Positions 1 to 8,938 are shown, counted from the stretch's first letter. The stretch is 64,000 bases of DNA from an uncultured Bacteroidales bacterium (GCA_937914945.1 CALGJF010000067.1:33621-97620), one strand, 5' to 3'. Notes: generated by a model from the sequence alone, not told the origin. Numbers and translations: made by a program.

Positions 1-84
1 AACCTGATGGCACGCCTCGAGGCATTGCAGGAGCAACAACAGCGCATGCTCGAGGAACAACAAAGACGTAAAAACAAAAAATAA
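1..84 (+). CDS. C-terminal end of an unidentified protein (partial)
   Basis: An open frame runs in from the window edge and stops at 82-84. Only 27 residues are visible. They are rich in Gln, Glu, Arg and Lys and end in a basic tail (RRKNKK), which looks like the end of a coiled coil. The next gene starts 9 bases later on the same strand, so the two are probably co-transcribed. The family cannot be told from this fragment. Confidence 0.6.
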   Translation, partial: NLMARLEALQEQQQRMLEEQQRRKNKK

Positions 85-93
85 TATATAACA

Positions 94-723
94 ATGGGAT
101 TATTTGATTTTTTCAAAAAAAAGAAAGATAGCGACCAACGCATTGGCGGTATGGAGGATTTCATGACCCTCATACGCGTGTATTACCAATCGGTGCTTGC
201 AGCAAACCTCGGTATAACTAACATAGGCATGTTGCCCGACCTTGCCACTTTCAAGCGCACACTTAAAGTGGCTACACAAAACAACAAGTTAGGCGTTGCC
301 GAAAAGAGCCGTTGCAAAAAGATGCTTGAACAGATTTATGGGCTCAACGACAATTTTTTCAAAGAGATAGACCTCTCTATAAAGAAAAATTGCAAGAGAA
401 TAAACGATGTGCAGCCCTATCTGTTTACATTCCAAGGATTCAACAACGACCTTATGATGCTTGTGGGCAATCTCATGCAGTGGAAATTCCGCATACCGTC
501 GATATTCCATAAACTACTCAAAGGCATGACCGAGAAGATTGTAAACGACATTCTCACAAAGAACAGCTGGAAAGACGAGGCCACCTTCCAAACCGTATAT
601 GCAGTGCGTCAATACAAAGAGAAACTCGGCTATTCGGAAGAGTGGATAAGTAACTATGTTTATAAAATAATCACCCTCGCCAAGAAGGAGCCACGCCCCA
701 ACAGCGACGAGATAACAAAATAA
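94..723 (+). CDS. Conserved hypothetical protein, 209 aa
   Basis: I do not recognise a named family. The protein begins MGLFDFFKKKKD, an amphipathic start common in cytosolic or membrane-edge proteins. The rest looks helical, with many Lys and Asn residues and no signal peptide or clear membrane segment. It follows the truncated upstream gene by 9 bases and is probably in the same operon. Coding is supported by a single long frame with neighbour-like codon use and by the gap before the next gene. No function is proposed. Confidence 0.75.
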   Translation: MGLFDFFKKKKDSDQRIGGMEDFMTLIRVYYQSVLAANLGITNIGMLPDLATFKRTLKVATQNNKLGVAEKSRCKKMLEQIYGLNDNFFKEIDLSIKKNCKRINDVQPYLFTFQGFNNDLMMLVGNLMQWKFRIPSIFHKLLKGMTEKIVNDILTKNSWKDEATFQTVYAVRQYKEKLGYSEEWISNYVYKIITLAKKEPRPNSDEITK

Positions 724-788
724 CCACCATTATTTACAGAGGCTGCCACGCACACAAGCCGTGCAGCCTCTTTTATTTACAGGTAACC

Positions 789-1685
789 ATGCTTACATTC
801 AAACCAATAACCATAGATGCGATAGAAACGCTCAAAAGTTTTGCAGCCAGGGCACTAACCCACTCGTGCGACTACACGCCGGGCAACCTTGTCATGTGGG
901 CCGAATATATGCACTACGAATATGCAGTGGAGAGCAACACGCTATTCATACGCTCACTATCGGAGCTCGACCTGGCAACACCCGCCTTTCTGCCACCCAT
1001 AGGCAGCCTGCCACTTAAAGAGAGCATAGCACTATTACAAGAGTATTGCAACCAAATCGATACACCGCTACACATAACAGCAGCGCCCGAGGAGATTGCC
1101 ACAGAAATAGCCGCACTACTGCCCCACCACAGCATGAAGGAACTCGACGGTTGGGCCGACTATATACATAGCGCCGAAGATATTGCCACACTGCAAGGAA
1201 AGGCGCTTAACAAACGCCGCAACCGCAAAAAGAAATTCCTTGCCGACTACCCCGATTACAAATACAAACGCTGTACCACAGAGGATATACCCGCAGTGGT
1301 GGAATTCCTGCTCGGCAAGGGGTGCGATGAGGCCATAATGCGTTGCTACGAGGTACACCAGAGCATAACCACCGTGCGCAACCTGCCAATATACTCACAA
1401 CCGGCAGGCCTGATAAAGATTGACGACAAGGTAGTGGCATTCACGCTTGGCGAGGCGTGGGGCGACATGCTATACATACACATTGAAAAAGCCGACAGAG
1501 AGTATGCAGGATTAGGCGAAACACTTACCAGCGAATTTGCGGCCGACATAATAGGCGAAATGCCACAAGTAACCCTTATAAACCGCGAGGAGGACCTCGG
1601 GAACGAGGGGCTGCGCCAAGCCAAGCGGGCATACAACCCCATCACCATGCTCAACCGCTACGAGTTCACCCCGAAAGCAGAATAA
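789..1685 (+). CDS. DUF2156 / phosphatidylglycerol lysyltransferase C-terminal-like protein
   Basis: This 298-aa protein matches the DUF2156 pattern: an N-terminal GNAT-like half, then a basic KRRNRKKKFLADYP stretch near residue 140, then a second GNAT-like half ending in a YNPITMLNRYEF-type motif. The family resembles the aminoacyl-transferring C-terminal domain of MprF. It lacks the MprF membrane flippase, so the protein is likely soluble and its acceptor is unknown. It is preceded by a 65-base gap and transcribed alone or with the upstream gene. Family assignment is fairly secure; substrate is not inferable. Confidence 0.75.
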   Translation: MLTFKPITIDAIETLKSFAARALTHSCDYTPGNLVMWAEYMHYEYAVESNTLFIRSLSELDLATPAFLPPIGSLPLKESIALLQEYCNQIDTPLHITAAPEEIATEIAALLPHHSMKELDGWADYIHSAEDIATLQGKALNKRRNRKKKFLADYPDYKYKRCTTEDIPAVVEFLLGKGCDEAIMRCYEVHQSITTVRNLPIYSQPAGLIKIDDKVVAFTLGEAWGDMLYIHIEKADREYAGLGETLTSEFAADIIGEMPQVTLINREEDLGNEGLRQAKRAYNPITMLNRYEFTPKAE

Positions 1686-1781
1686 TTGCAGCCCCTAAAC
1701 GAAGATAGGAAAACATGTTACCGACACCCGCGTTCATTAGAGATTCATCATCTTGCGTTACGATGACAGAGCAAATATAAA

Positions 1782-2381
1782 ATGAAAAGAGCTACGAGCA
1801 CAACAGCCACGACAGAAAGGCATCCGTGGGAGCCATTTGCACCCGCAAATGCCAAAATACTTTTTTTAGGAAGTTTTCCACCACCGCGCATTCGCTGGTC
1901 CATGGATTTTTATTACCCCAACATAACCAACGATTTTTGGAAAGTCATAGGCTTGATTTTCTTCGGCGAAAAGGAGCATTTTATAGAAAAAGCCACCAAG
2001 CGGTTCAAGGAAAACGAAATAAAAACATTCCTCATCGAGCAGGGCATCGCCCTCTACGACGCAGCAACGGTTGTACGCCGTTTGAGCAATAACGCATCCG
2101 ATGCCAGGCTGCAAATAGTGGAAGCAACCGACATCGCAGCCCTGCTTGCCCGCATGCCCCACTGCCACCACATTGCCGTTACAGGCGAGAAAGCCGCGCA
2201 AACACTGCTTGCGCCACATCACACCGAACCGCCCAAGATAGGCGAAAGCATAAAAATACACTATGGCGAGCGTTCCATAACACTCTGGCGCATGCCATCA
2301 ACATCGCGTGCCTACCCGCTTGCCCCCGAAAAAAAAGCCCAATACTACCGCACACTGTTCACCGCCACGGGGATATTATAA
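1782..2381 (+). CDS. Uracil-DNA glycosylase superfamily protein
   Basis: At 199 aa, with an HPWEPF start to the domain, a GSFPP motif near residue 30 and FYYPNITNDFW shortly after, it fits the single-domain UDG superfamily. The pattern is closest to the Mug/hypoxanthine-DNA glycosylase branch, where a GS.P block and a YY.....N.FW block form the base pocket. A late MPSTSRA motif near residue 170 corresponds to the family's minor-groove loop. It would excise deaminated or mismatched bases in the cytoplasm. There is no Fe-S cysteine set, so it is not the family 4 type. The exact substrate is uncertain. Confidence 0.75.
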   Translation: MKRATSTTATTERHPWEPFAPANAKILFLGSFPPPRIRWSMDFYYPNITNDFWKVIGLIFFGEKEHFIEKATKRFKENEIKTFLIEQGIALYDAATVVRRLSNNASDARLQIVEATDIAALLARMPHCHHIAVTGEKAAQTLLAPHHTEPPKIGESIKIHYGERSITLWRMPSTSRAYPLAPEKKAQYYRTLFTATGIL

Positions 2382-2512
2382 TACAAACCACATCACATAT
2401 TACTTTGCACAACATTCCCGCATTTGCACCACATTTCGCCATATATCCAATAGAGAATTTGGAAATAGCAGGAAAAAAGCGCACATTTCTTTCAAATATC
2501 CAAAAAATCTTA

Positions 2513-2520
2513 TATATTTG
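2513..2520 (+). promoter_or_regulatory. -7 promoter box for the coiled-coil/zapA operon
   Basis: TATATTTG fits the Bacteroidetes primary sigma -7 consensus TAnnTTTG. It lies 54 bases before the coiled-coil gene start. Confidence 0.55.
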
Positions 2521-2573
2521 CATTAAATCGCGAATAGAAAGTACAACATATTCGCAATAATGATTATCGTAGT

Positions 2574-2867
2574 ATGACCGAAAACGATAGAATAACATTG
2601 ATGCACTTTGAGCAAAAGCTCCACCTGCTGTTGCACAACCACAAGAAGTTGCAGGAGCGCAACAGCGAGCTCGAATCTCTTATAGAGCAAAAAGAGAACA
2701 GCCTCAAAGAACTGCAGTTGCGTTGCGAATCGTTGGAGAAAAACTACAATAATCTTAAACAGGCAAAGGTAATAACACTCAGCGATAGCGAAATTGGGCA
2801 AACGCGAGAGAGATTATCGAAGCTGGTGCGTGAAATCGACCGATGCATCGAGTCGCTGAAAAAATAA
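2574..2867 (+). CDS. Small coiled-coil protein upstream of zapA (ZapB-like position)
   Basis: This 97-aa protein is almost entirely heptad-like coiled coil, with Leu, Glu, Lys and Gln repeats from about residue 12 to 65 and a second helix at 75-97. It has no signal peptide. It lies 20 bases before zapA, a common Bacteroidetes arrangement. Context suggests a partner of ZapA in Z-ring organisation, similar in form to ZapB, but sequence alone cannot establish homology. The ATG is placed after a good -7 box. Confidence 0.7.
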   Translation: MTENDRITLMHFEQKLHLLLHNHKKLQERNSELESLIEQKENSLKELQLRCESLEKNYNNLKQAKVITLSDSEIGQTRERLSKLVREIDRCIESLKK

Positions 2868-2887
2868 CCATTAAAGAGACCGGGCAA

Positions 2888-3184
2888 ATGGAAGATAGAG
2901 AATTAGGAATCAACCTTATAATTGACGGAATATCGTTCCCGCTCACAGTAAAGGCAAGCGAGGAACCCTACTACCGCCAGGCGGCGCGTCTTACAAACGA
3001 CAAGTTGGCTATATACAAAAAATATTTTTCGGGCGAGGGCGACGTGCGTGTTCTCATAATGGCCGCACTCGACATTGCTTTGGAGAAGGTGAAGCAGACC
3101 GACGACGCCGGGTCGGCCGAGGTTTTGAGAAAAGTAAACGAGTTCTCGCGCCTCATTGACAACACTTTGCAAGGAAACAAGTGA
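2888..3184 (+). CDS. zapA: Cell division protein ZapA
   Basis: The 98-aa protein carries the ZapA pattern: a short beta segment (INLIIDGISFPLTV), the YYRQAARLTNDKL helix near residue 30, then a LIMAALDIALEKVK helix and a long C-terminal coiled coil. ZapA binds and cross-links FtsZ filaments at the division site. The start at 2888 (MEDRE) is preferred because an earlier in-frame ATG at 2843 would overlap the upstream gene and add residues foreign to the family. It precedes a 6S-like RNA and rny, a recurring order in this phylum. Confidence 0.85.
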   Translation: MEDRELGINLIIDGISFPLTVKASEEPYYRQAARLTNDKLAIYKKYFSGEGDVRVLIMAALDIALEKVKQTDDAGSAEVLRKVNEFSRLIDNTLQGNK

Positions 3185-3199
3185 TTCCGCTTTTTTATT

Positions 3200-3275
3200 T
3201 AGAATTCACGCATTGCCGTATTCACAAAGCCGATATAAGAGATCGGGTTTGAGTATCGCAGTGCGTTTTATTATA
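3200..3275 (+). ncRNA. ssrS: Candidate 6S RNA (6S-Flavo type)
   Basis: The 111-base zapA-rny gap holds a structured segment. A 9-bp stem (3208-3216 with 3258-3266, one G-U pair) encloses a bubble, and a hairpin (3230-3234 with 3242-3246, loop of 7) caps it. A stem, bubble and capped hairpin is the 6S plan that mimics an open promoter. The site next to zapA is where 6S RNA often lies. True ends were not determined and covariance was not tested. Confidence 0.5.
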
Positions 3276-3295
3276 TATTTTAATAACGTAACACT

Positions 3296-4840
3296 ATGCT
3301 TACATCAACATCATTAATCATTGGTGCAGTTGCAGGAGCACTCATAGGCTGCATCTGCCAATACGTAATAATACGTTTCGGCTTCAAATCCAAATTCCAG
3401 CGCATCATAGACGAGGCGCACAAAGAAGCTGAAGTTATAAAGAAAAACAAACTGCTCGAAGTAAAGGAAAAATTCCTGAACAAAAAGGCTGAGCTTGAAA
3501 AAGAGATTTCGCAGAGAAACAACAAGATTCAGCAGGCCGAGCACCATTTGAAACAGCGCGAGATTCAGTTCAACCAACGCAATGAGGATCTTCAACGCCG
3601 CAAGAACGAGGTTGAGAACTTGCGCGAAAACCTCGAAGCACAGAAAGGGTTGCTTGAGCGCAAGCAGGAAGAACTCGACAAACTACACTTGCAGGAGCGC
3701 GAAAAGCTCGAGGCAATAAGCGGGCTTTCGGCCGAGGATGCCAAAGAGCGTCTTGTGGAATCCCTTAAAGAGGAGGCTAAAACACAGGCCGCATCGTACA
3801 TCAACGACATCATAGACGATGCCAAAATGACCGCCGGCAAGGAGGCAAAGAAAATTGTCATACAGACTATACAGCGCGTAGCCACAGAGACCGCGATAGA
3901 GAACTCGGTTACCGTGTTCCACATAGACAACGACGAGATGAAGGGCCGCATCATCGGCCGTGAGGGACGCAATATACGCGCATTGGAGGCTGCCACCGGT
4001 GTTGAAATTGTGGTAGATGACACCCCCGAGGCCATTGTGCTTAGCGCATTCGACCCTGTACGTCGCGAGATTGCCCGCCTTGCACTGCACCAGCTTGTAG
4101 CCGATGGCCGCATACACCCCGCACGCATCGAAGAGGTTGTTGCCAAGGTGAAGAAACAGATTGAGGAGGAGATTATCGAGACCGGTAAACGCACCACCAT
4201 TGATTTGGGAATACACGGCTTGCACCCCGAACTCATTCGCATCATAGGAAAGATGAAATACCGTTCATCATACGGCCAGAATCTACTGCAGCACGCACGC
4301 GAGACAGCCAACCTATGCGCAGTTATGGCAGCCGAGCTTGGTCTCAACCCCAAGAAGGCAAAACGCGCCGGACTGCTGCACGATATAGGCAAAGTGCCCG
4401 ACGAAGAGACGGAGTTGCCACACGCAGAGTATGGTATGAAGATTGCCGAGAAGTACAAAGAGAAACCCGATATCTGTAACGCCATCGGGGCTCACCACGA
4501 CGAGGTGGAGATGACAAGCCTCATAGCCCCCATCGTTCAGGTGTGCGATGCCATTTCGGGCGCACGCCCCGGTGCACGTCGCGAGATTGTTGAAGCATAC
4601 ATCAAGCGTTTGCACGACCTTGAGCAGCTTGCAATGTCATATCCCGGAGTAACAAAGACCTACGCAATACAGGCCGGCCGCGAACTGCGCGTGATTGTAG
4701 GCGCCGACAAGATAGACGACAAGCAGACCGAACAACTATCGGGCGAGATTGCAAAGAAGATTCAAGACGAGATGACCTATCCCGGACAGGTGAAGATTAC
4801 AGTAATACGCGAGACACGTGCCGTAAATTACGCACGATAA
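3296..4840 (+). CDS. rny: Ribonuclease Y
   Basis: The 514-aa protein has the full RNase Y layout. An N-terminal membrane helix spans residues 5-27, followed by a long coiled coil to about 190. A KH domain carries the GRIIGREGRNIRALE loop near 220-235. An HD metal domain carries HDIGKVPDE near 362 and a later HHDE. It is a membrane-anchored endoribonuclease that starts mRNA decay. It lies directly behind the 6S-like RNA and ends 6 bases before a strong terminator. Length is normal for the family. Confidence 0.96.
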   Translation: MLTSTSLIIGAVAGALIGCICQYVIIRFGFKSKFQRIIDEAHKEAEVIKKNKLLEVKEKFLNKKAELEKEISQRNNKIQQAEHHLKQREIQFNQRNEDLQRRKNEVENLRENLEAQKGLLERKQEELDKLHLQEREKLEAISGLSAEDAKERLVESLKEEAKTQAASYINDIIDDAKMTAGKEAKKIVIQTIQRVATETAIENSVTVFHIDNDEMKGRIIGREGRNIRALEAATGVEIVVDDTPEAIVLSAFDPVRREIARLALHQLVADGRIHPARIEEVVAKVKKQIEEEIIETGKRTTIDLGIHGLHPELIRIIGKMKYRSSYGQNLLQHARETANLCAVMAAELGLNPKKAKRAGLLHDIGKVPDEETELPHAEYGMKIAEKYKEKPDICNAIGAHHDEVEMTSLIAPIVQVCDAISGARPGARREIVEAYIKRLHDLEQLAMSYPGVTKTYAIQAGRELRVIVGADKIDDKQTEQLSGEIAKKIQDEMTYPGQVKITVIRETRAVNYAR

Positions 4841-4846
4841 GTATTA

Positions 4847-4903
4847 AACATACACCAAAATCGCGAGTAGCTCTTGGAGTTACTCGCGATTTTGGTGTAT
4901 GTT
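4847..4903. terminator. Bidirectional terminator between rny and ccsBA
   Basis: A perfect 23-bp stem pairs 4847-4869 with 4881-4903, and the loop can pair further. It sits just after the rny stop and faces the end of the convergent ccsBA gene, so it may serve both. Confidence 0.8.
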
Positions 4904-5064
4904 ATTTATACTACACAAGACTGCGCAAAATCAAGGGTTCACCATTGTTTCATTTACGGCACCGGTTTCCGTTTTTAGAATTACCTGCGATTACAAGAAC
5001 TGCCGATAAACAACACCTGGATTTGAGAACAATCCACCAACTTTTGCAAGTGAGCCTTTATTTG

Positions 5065-6480
5065 TTATGCATAGCTATGCAACCCGCCAAGCAGATAATT
5101 CACGCCAAAGAAGGTAAAAAGCATCACAAGGAAAGCCACCAAACAAAAGGTGTGGAACACCAACGGGCGAGCCATAAAAGGCAGAGAACGAGTGTGAAAG
5201 CCCGCCGAGCATACAAAAAGAGTTATAAGCGCCCAAACCTCCTTTGGGTCCCACCCCCAATATCGCCCCCACGAGATATTGGCCCACGCTGCACCAAGGA
5301 ATATACCGGCCACGAGCAACCATGTGGCATAGTAAAGCATCACACGACCGCTTATGGCGGTATTCTCCAAACGCTTGTAATTCCCCGTAAACCAATAGGC
5401 AACGAGTGCCACAAATGCATTTACAGCCAAAAGCCCTATAAGAACGTATGAAAAAATTATTGTAACAACATGCAGGGGCAACAATGGCGTGCGCAATATA
5501 GGCTGCACAGGCCCCGACACTGCTACACCGCTCGAAAATGACACTGCGGCACATACAAGAGCCAACACCAAAGCACCAAAAGCCAATGTTCGATTTTTAC
5601 GCAATAAAAAAACAGCCAAAAAGGCACACCACGCAATAAACATCATAACCTCCGCACCATTGGAAACAGGGAACACCCCACTATCCACCCAGCGCGATAT
5701 ACCCAAAAGACCAATCACCACAAAGAAAAAGAAAGAAGCGGCAACAGGCTTCCACCAACTGCGCAACGGAACCTTTATGCGAGGGTAACCCATTGTTGCA
5801 AGGCGTTGCACCAACTTATGCCGCAGGGTTTTACGCGAGATAAAAAGAAAAACAAAACCCATTACAGATAGAAGATAGCCCGCATAAGATATAGCCACCC
5901 CCCATGCGTCGTGGCTCACAAGCAGCGTTACACAATCCTCATCAACGGAAGATAGGCAAAAACGATACCCCTCCCTATCGTATACATTGTTCATTGAAAG
6001 CGATGCCGAACATACATCGCCCACTGCAGGCAACACTGTAAGGCTTGCGTGATAGTCGCGTGGAGAAACCGCATCGTCGTAATACTCCACCCTGCAATCC
6101 TCCAAAAGCAACCTGAACGGGAATTTCGCAAGCGACCCTTCATCGGTTACAAACATACTCGCAGGGGGAGCCTCTTTGCACAGAATGAGCGTTCCACGCT
6201 CGGCAGTGCAATATGTAACAAAAGCACCTATTAGCACCACCACAAATGCCAAATGGAGAAAAAGCGAGGCTGCAACACGCCTCATAGGAGTATTGAATAT
6301 ATATAGCAACGACGATGCAAGCATCACCGCCCACACAGCCACAAACAGCGGCGAGGAGTATATATATTCATGAGCCACATCCCGGCCGCAAACCGCACCA
6401 ACCACCGTAGATGCCACAAGCATCAACACGAGCAATGCCGACAAGCCAAAGGATATATATTTCAGCAGAGTTACTTTCAT
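5065..6480 (-). CDS. ccsBA: Fused cytochrome c biogenesis protein CcsB-CcsA (System II)
   Basis: The 471-aa multi-pass membrane protein joins two System II parts. The N-terminal ~215 residues resemble a short ResB/CcsB (three membrane helices around a periplasmic domain). The C-terminal half is CcsA with the WWD haem-handling motif (WGRYWGWDPKEVW near residue 405) and flanking His residues. It would export haem and attach it to apocytochrome c. The start at 6480 gives a TAATG junction with the mntP stop; an alternative GTG lies 6 bases earlier. No cytochrome c or nrf gene is in the window. Translational coupling to mntP is likely. Confidence 0.88.
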   Translation of the reverse strand: MKVTLLKYISFGLSALLVLMLVASTVVGAVCGRDVAHEYIYSSPLFVAVWAVMLASSLLYIFNTPMRRVAASLFLHLAFVVVLIGAFVTYCTAERGTLILCKEAPPASMFVTDEGSLAKFPFRLLLEDCRVEYYDDAVSPRDYHASLTVLPAVGDVCSASLSMNNVYDREGYRFCLSSVDEDCVTLLVSHDAWGVAISYAGYLLSVMGFVFLFISRKTLRHKLVQRLATMGYPRIKVPLRSWWKPVAASFFFFVVIGLLGISRWVDSGVFPVSNGAEVMMFIAWCAFLAVFLLRKNRTLAFGALVLALVCAAVSFSSGVAVSGPVQPILRTPLLPLHVVTIIFSYVLIGLLAVNAFVALVAYWFTGNYKRLENTAISGRVMLYYATWLLVAGIFLGAAWANISWGRYWGWDPKEVWALITLFVCSAGFHTRSLPFMARPLVFHTFCLVAFLVMLFTFFGVNYLLGGLHSYA

Positions 6481-7058
6481 TACCACAACGACAGATGTTC
6501 AAACAACACCTTAATACCTATTATAATTAATATAACTCCACCCCAAAGCTCGGCACGTAATCGGCGAGCCAATCCTTTACCGAAGAATATGCCGAGAAAA
6601 AGCCCCAACAAAGACATCACAAAGGAGACAACACCGATGGCAGCCAATGGATAGAGCATACTATCGAGCCGTGTTATACCCATGCATGAGAAGGAAACCC
6701 CCACAGCCAAGGCATCTATGCTTGTTGCTATGGCAAGTGTAAAAATCACCTTCAAACGATGGGGGTTGAAAGTTCTATTCTCCTCCTCTTTGTACGAATC
6801 CACTATCATACGTACACCCAAGAATGTAAGAATGGCAAATGCTATCCAATGGTCGTAGCTCTCTATGAGGAAGCGGAAACGGTCTGTGGCAACCCACCCT
6901 ATCAATGGATTGAATGCCTGAAAAAAACCGAAGAGGAATGCCATAGCAAGCATAGGCCTCCAAAGCACCCTGCCATATATTATACCGCTTGCGACAGAAA
7001 CCGCAAAGCAATCCATTGCCAAAGCAAAGGCCAGAAACCATACATAAACGTGTGTCAT
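6480..7058 (-). CDS. mntP: Manganese efflux pump MntP
   Basis: The 192-aa protein has six predicted membrane helices and the two family motifs: AMDCFAVS near residue 14 and ATSIDALAVG near residue 111. The paired acidic residues in these motifs carry Mn(II) out across the inner membrane. Length is standard. Its stop overlaps the ccsBA start by one base. No obvious yybP-ykoY-type leader is visible in the short upstream region. Confidence 0.92.
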   Translation of the reverse strand: MTHVYVWFLAFALAMDCFAVSVASGIIYGRVLWRPMLAMAFLFGFFQAFNPLIGWVATDRFRFLIESYDHWIAFAILTFLGVRMIVDSYKEEENRTFNPHRLKVIFTLAIATSIDALAVGVSFSCMGITRLDSMLYPLAAIGVVSFVMSLLGLFLGIFFGKGLARRLRAELWGGVILIIIGIKVLFEHLSLW

Positions 7059-7088
7059 ACGAACCGGATATATTTATCTCATGCGCTG

Positions 7089-7096
7089 CAAAAATA
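7089..7096 (-). promoter_or_regulatory. -7 promoter box for mntP-ccsBA
   Basis: Read on the minus strand the box is TATTTTTG, matching TAnnTTTG, 30 bases before the mntP start. Confidence 0.45.
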
Positions 7097-7219
7097 CTCC
7101 TTTTTTATTATATGAGCAAGGGCTCTCTTCACTGCATTTTATTTTAACAACCATACGGTTGCAATAGTCTTTATTTACCGTGTCGCATGCACAAAAAGAA
7201 AAAAACATCCATTTTTTAC

Positions 7220-7247
7220 TTGAAAAAGAAAAAAAGCAGTATCTTTG
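7220..7247 (+). promoter_or_regulatory. Promoter of the tmRNA gene
   Basis: TATCTTTG at 7240-7247 is a perfect -7 box. A TTG at 7220-7222 sits at a -33-like distance. The mature RNA begins about 46 bases downstream, leaving a short 5' precursor with a small hairpin. Confidence 0.65.
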
Positions 7248-7292
7248 CAACATGGTTAAACAGCCGGCAAGGCTGCCAACCGCAAATATACC

Positions 7293-7688
7293 GGGGCTAT
7301 CTGGATTTGACAGCGGGTAGAAAAGGTATGTAAGCACGCAGTGCCTCGTTGGTTCGCACTATAATCTGAGCCCGCAACAATTATCTGGCGAAACTTCTTA
7401 TGCTCTCGCTGCTTAATCGAAGTACAGTAGATTAGCTTTATTCCTGCACAAGGTGCGGGAACGAGACATCACCCGGACGCTCTTGTTCCGAAGCAATCCG
7501 ACAAGGTGGTGCAGGCAAATCGGGACTAATCATGGCAGGCCTCGATGCCGTGGTGAAATTTTAGAGGATAAGGCACAGGTTGGTGGTCTCGGTCTTGCTT
7601 GTGCTCGAAAACCGCACCGAAGACTAAGCGTGTAGAAAGCATATGGTTTCCTCGTTTGGACGAGGGTTCGACTCCCTCTAGCTCCACA
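7293..7688 (+). ncRNA. ssrA: tmRNA (ssrA)
   Basis: The 5' end GGGGCUA pairs with UAGCUCC near 7679-7685 to form the tRNA-like acceptor, with a T-arm (GGUUCGACUCC) just before it. The tag frame lies at 7387-7416 and reads GETSYALAA then stop, with Ala supplied by the charged tmRNA. With SmpB it rescues stalled ribosomes and tags the unfinished chain for proteolysis. The full CCA is not encoded. Frames on either strand through this gene are not protein genes. The 3' end is approximate by a few bases. Confidence 0.96.
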
Positions 7689-7695
7689 ATAGAAA

Positions 7696-7713
7696 AGGAA
7701 GAATACTCTTCCT
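7696..7713 (+). terminator. Weak hairpin after tmRNA
   Basis: A 7-bp stem (7696-7702 with 7707-7713) with a 4-base loop lies a few bases beyond the tmRNA 3' end. No T-run follows, so it may be a processing signal rather than a terminator. Confidence 0.35.
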
Positions 7714-7722
7714 GTTGAAGCT

Positions 7723-8589
7723 ATGAATAACATTTATCTAAAAAAACTTCCGCATCAGGGGTTTGCCACAACACAATCGTCGTTGCAACAATTCATGCAA
7801 CACGCATATCAGCTACAACACACCACAATCTTTTATGGCATAAGCGGTGAGGCACTCTTTACCATAGATGGGCAAAAGTATCGTTTCACACCCGGACAAA
7901 TAATAATATGCCCTGCCAATTCCAATATTCTGCTATTGGATATAACAAGCGATTTTTCGGCAAGATTGCTGGGACTCACAAAGCATATATGGCTTGCTGC
8001 ACGCAGTTCCATAAGCCCCGAGAGTATGCAGATTATAGAACGCAGAATACATCAGGGAGGCAACAACGAGCTTGAACATGAGTATATAACAAACCTATTC
8101 AGACAAATAGACATTCTTGATTCCGAGCTTGGCAGGAACGATGGTAGCATGGAGTATTGCAGACAAAACGTAATTCTTGCGGTAAACTCCATGCTGTTAT
8201 ACATACAGCACATAAATAAAGAGACAAACTTCACTGCAAAAGAGCATATACCCGAGAGCAAAGACAAAATGTTCTATGAGTTCCGCGTACTGCTTACTAA
8301 AAAATTCCGTGAGAACCGCTCGGTACAGTTTTATGCCGACAGTTTGAAGATATCCACCCGCCAACTCAACTCGATATGTCAGCGGGCAGGCGGACAGAAT
8401 GCAAAGGAGATTATAGACCACCATACTATAATTGAATTGCAAGTAGCGCTGATGTATACGCACAAAAATTTTCAGGAGCTTGTGAGCGACTTTAATTTCC
8501 CCGACCAATCGTATCTTAACCGCTATTTCAAGCGACATACAGGATTCTCCCTGTCGGAATTCAGAACAAACGGCGTAATGGTTGACTAA
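7723..8589 (+). CDS. AraC-family transcriptional regulator
   Basis: The 288-aa protein has an N-terminal cupin-like sensor (YRFTPGQIIICPAN near residue 55). The C-terminal ~100 residues have two helix-turn-helix motifs, with the AraC signature ending FPDQSYLNRYFKRHTGFSLSEFR. It would bind an unknown small ligand and activate transcription. It stands alone between tmRNA and a convergent operon, so its targets are not obvious from context. The stop codon lies inside a bidirectional terminator hairpin. Confidence 0.9.
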   Translation: MNNIYLKKLPHQGFATTQSSLQQFMQHAYQLQHTTIFYGISGEALFTIDGQKYRFTPGQIIICPANSNILLLDITSDFSARLLGLTKHIWLAARSSISPESMQIIERRIHQGGNNELEHEYITNLFRQIDILDSELGRNDGSMEYCRQNVILAVNSMLLYIQHINKETNFTAKEHIPESKDKMFYEFRVLLTKKFRENRSVQFYADSLKISTRQLNSICQRAGGQNAKEIIDHHTIIELQVALMYTHKNFQELVSDFNFPDQSYLNRYFKRHTGFSLSEFRTNGVMVD

Positions 8590-8612
8590 CCATCACGCCG
8601 TTTATATTTATT
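8569..8612. terminator. Bidirectional terminator
   Basis: A 15-bp stem with one mismatch pairs 8569-8583 with 8588-8602 around a 4-base loop, and a T/A-rich tract follows. It overlaps the AraC stop and also faces the end of the glyS operon. Confidence 0.75.
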
Positions 8613-8628
8613 CTATAACAAGGATTCG

Positions 8629-8934
8629 TTACGCCTCGCCCTTAAAGGGAGTATTAGGAATGTATCCCTGACGCTCGGGCAGGCGTATCTCGCCAAATTG
8701 AGCCTCGTATTTACGCAAATTATCCTGTAAGGCAAGCACCAAACGCTTGGTATGCTCGGGAGTCATCACTATACGCGACTTCACTTGTGCCTTTGCCACG
8801 CCGGGCATTATGCGCACAAAATCCATTACAAATTCCGATGAAGAGTGTGCTATTACTGCAAGATTCGAATATGTGCCCTCGGCAACATCCTCTTTAATTT
8901 CTATCTGGAGCTGTCCATCTTTTTTCATTTCCAT
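8629..8934 (-). CDS. DUF3467 domain protein
   Basis: The 101-aa protein fits DUF3467: a beta-rich start (QLQIEIKEDVAEGTYSNLAVI), a SSSEFVMDFVRIMPG core and an RIVMTPEHTKRLVLALQDNLRKYE helix. The family is small and of unknown role, and often sits in housekeeping operons of Bacteroidetes. It starts 4 bases after the FKBP lipoprotein gene and is the last gene of the glyS operon. Confidence 0.88.
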   Translation of the reverse strand: MEMKKDGQLQIEIKEDVAEGTYSNLAVIAHSSSEFVMDFVRIMPGVAKAQVKSRIVMTPEHTKRLVLALQDNLRKYEAQFGEIRLPERQGYIPNTPFKGEA

Positions 8935-8938
8935 AATA

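Noticed and set aside
3592..4485. 297-residue minus-strand frame opposite rny
   Set aside because: Ser/Arg-rich antisense shadow of a clear gene with no motif of its own.
7453..7733. Open frames on both strands inside and just after the tmRNA
   Set aside because: They lie over the tmRNA gene and give low-complexity products with no family resemblance.
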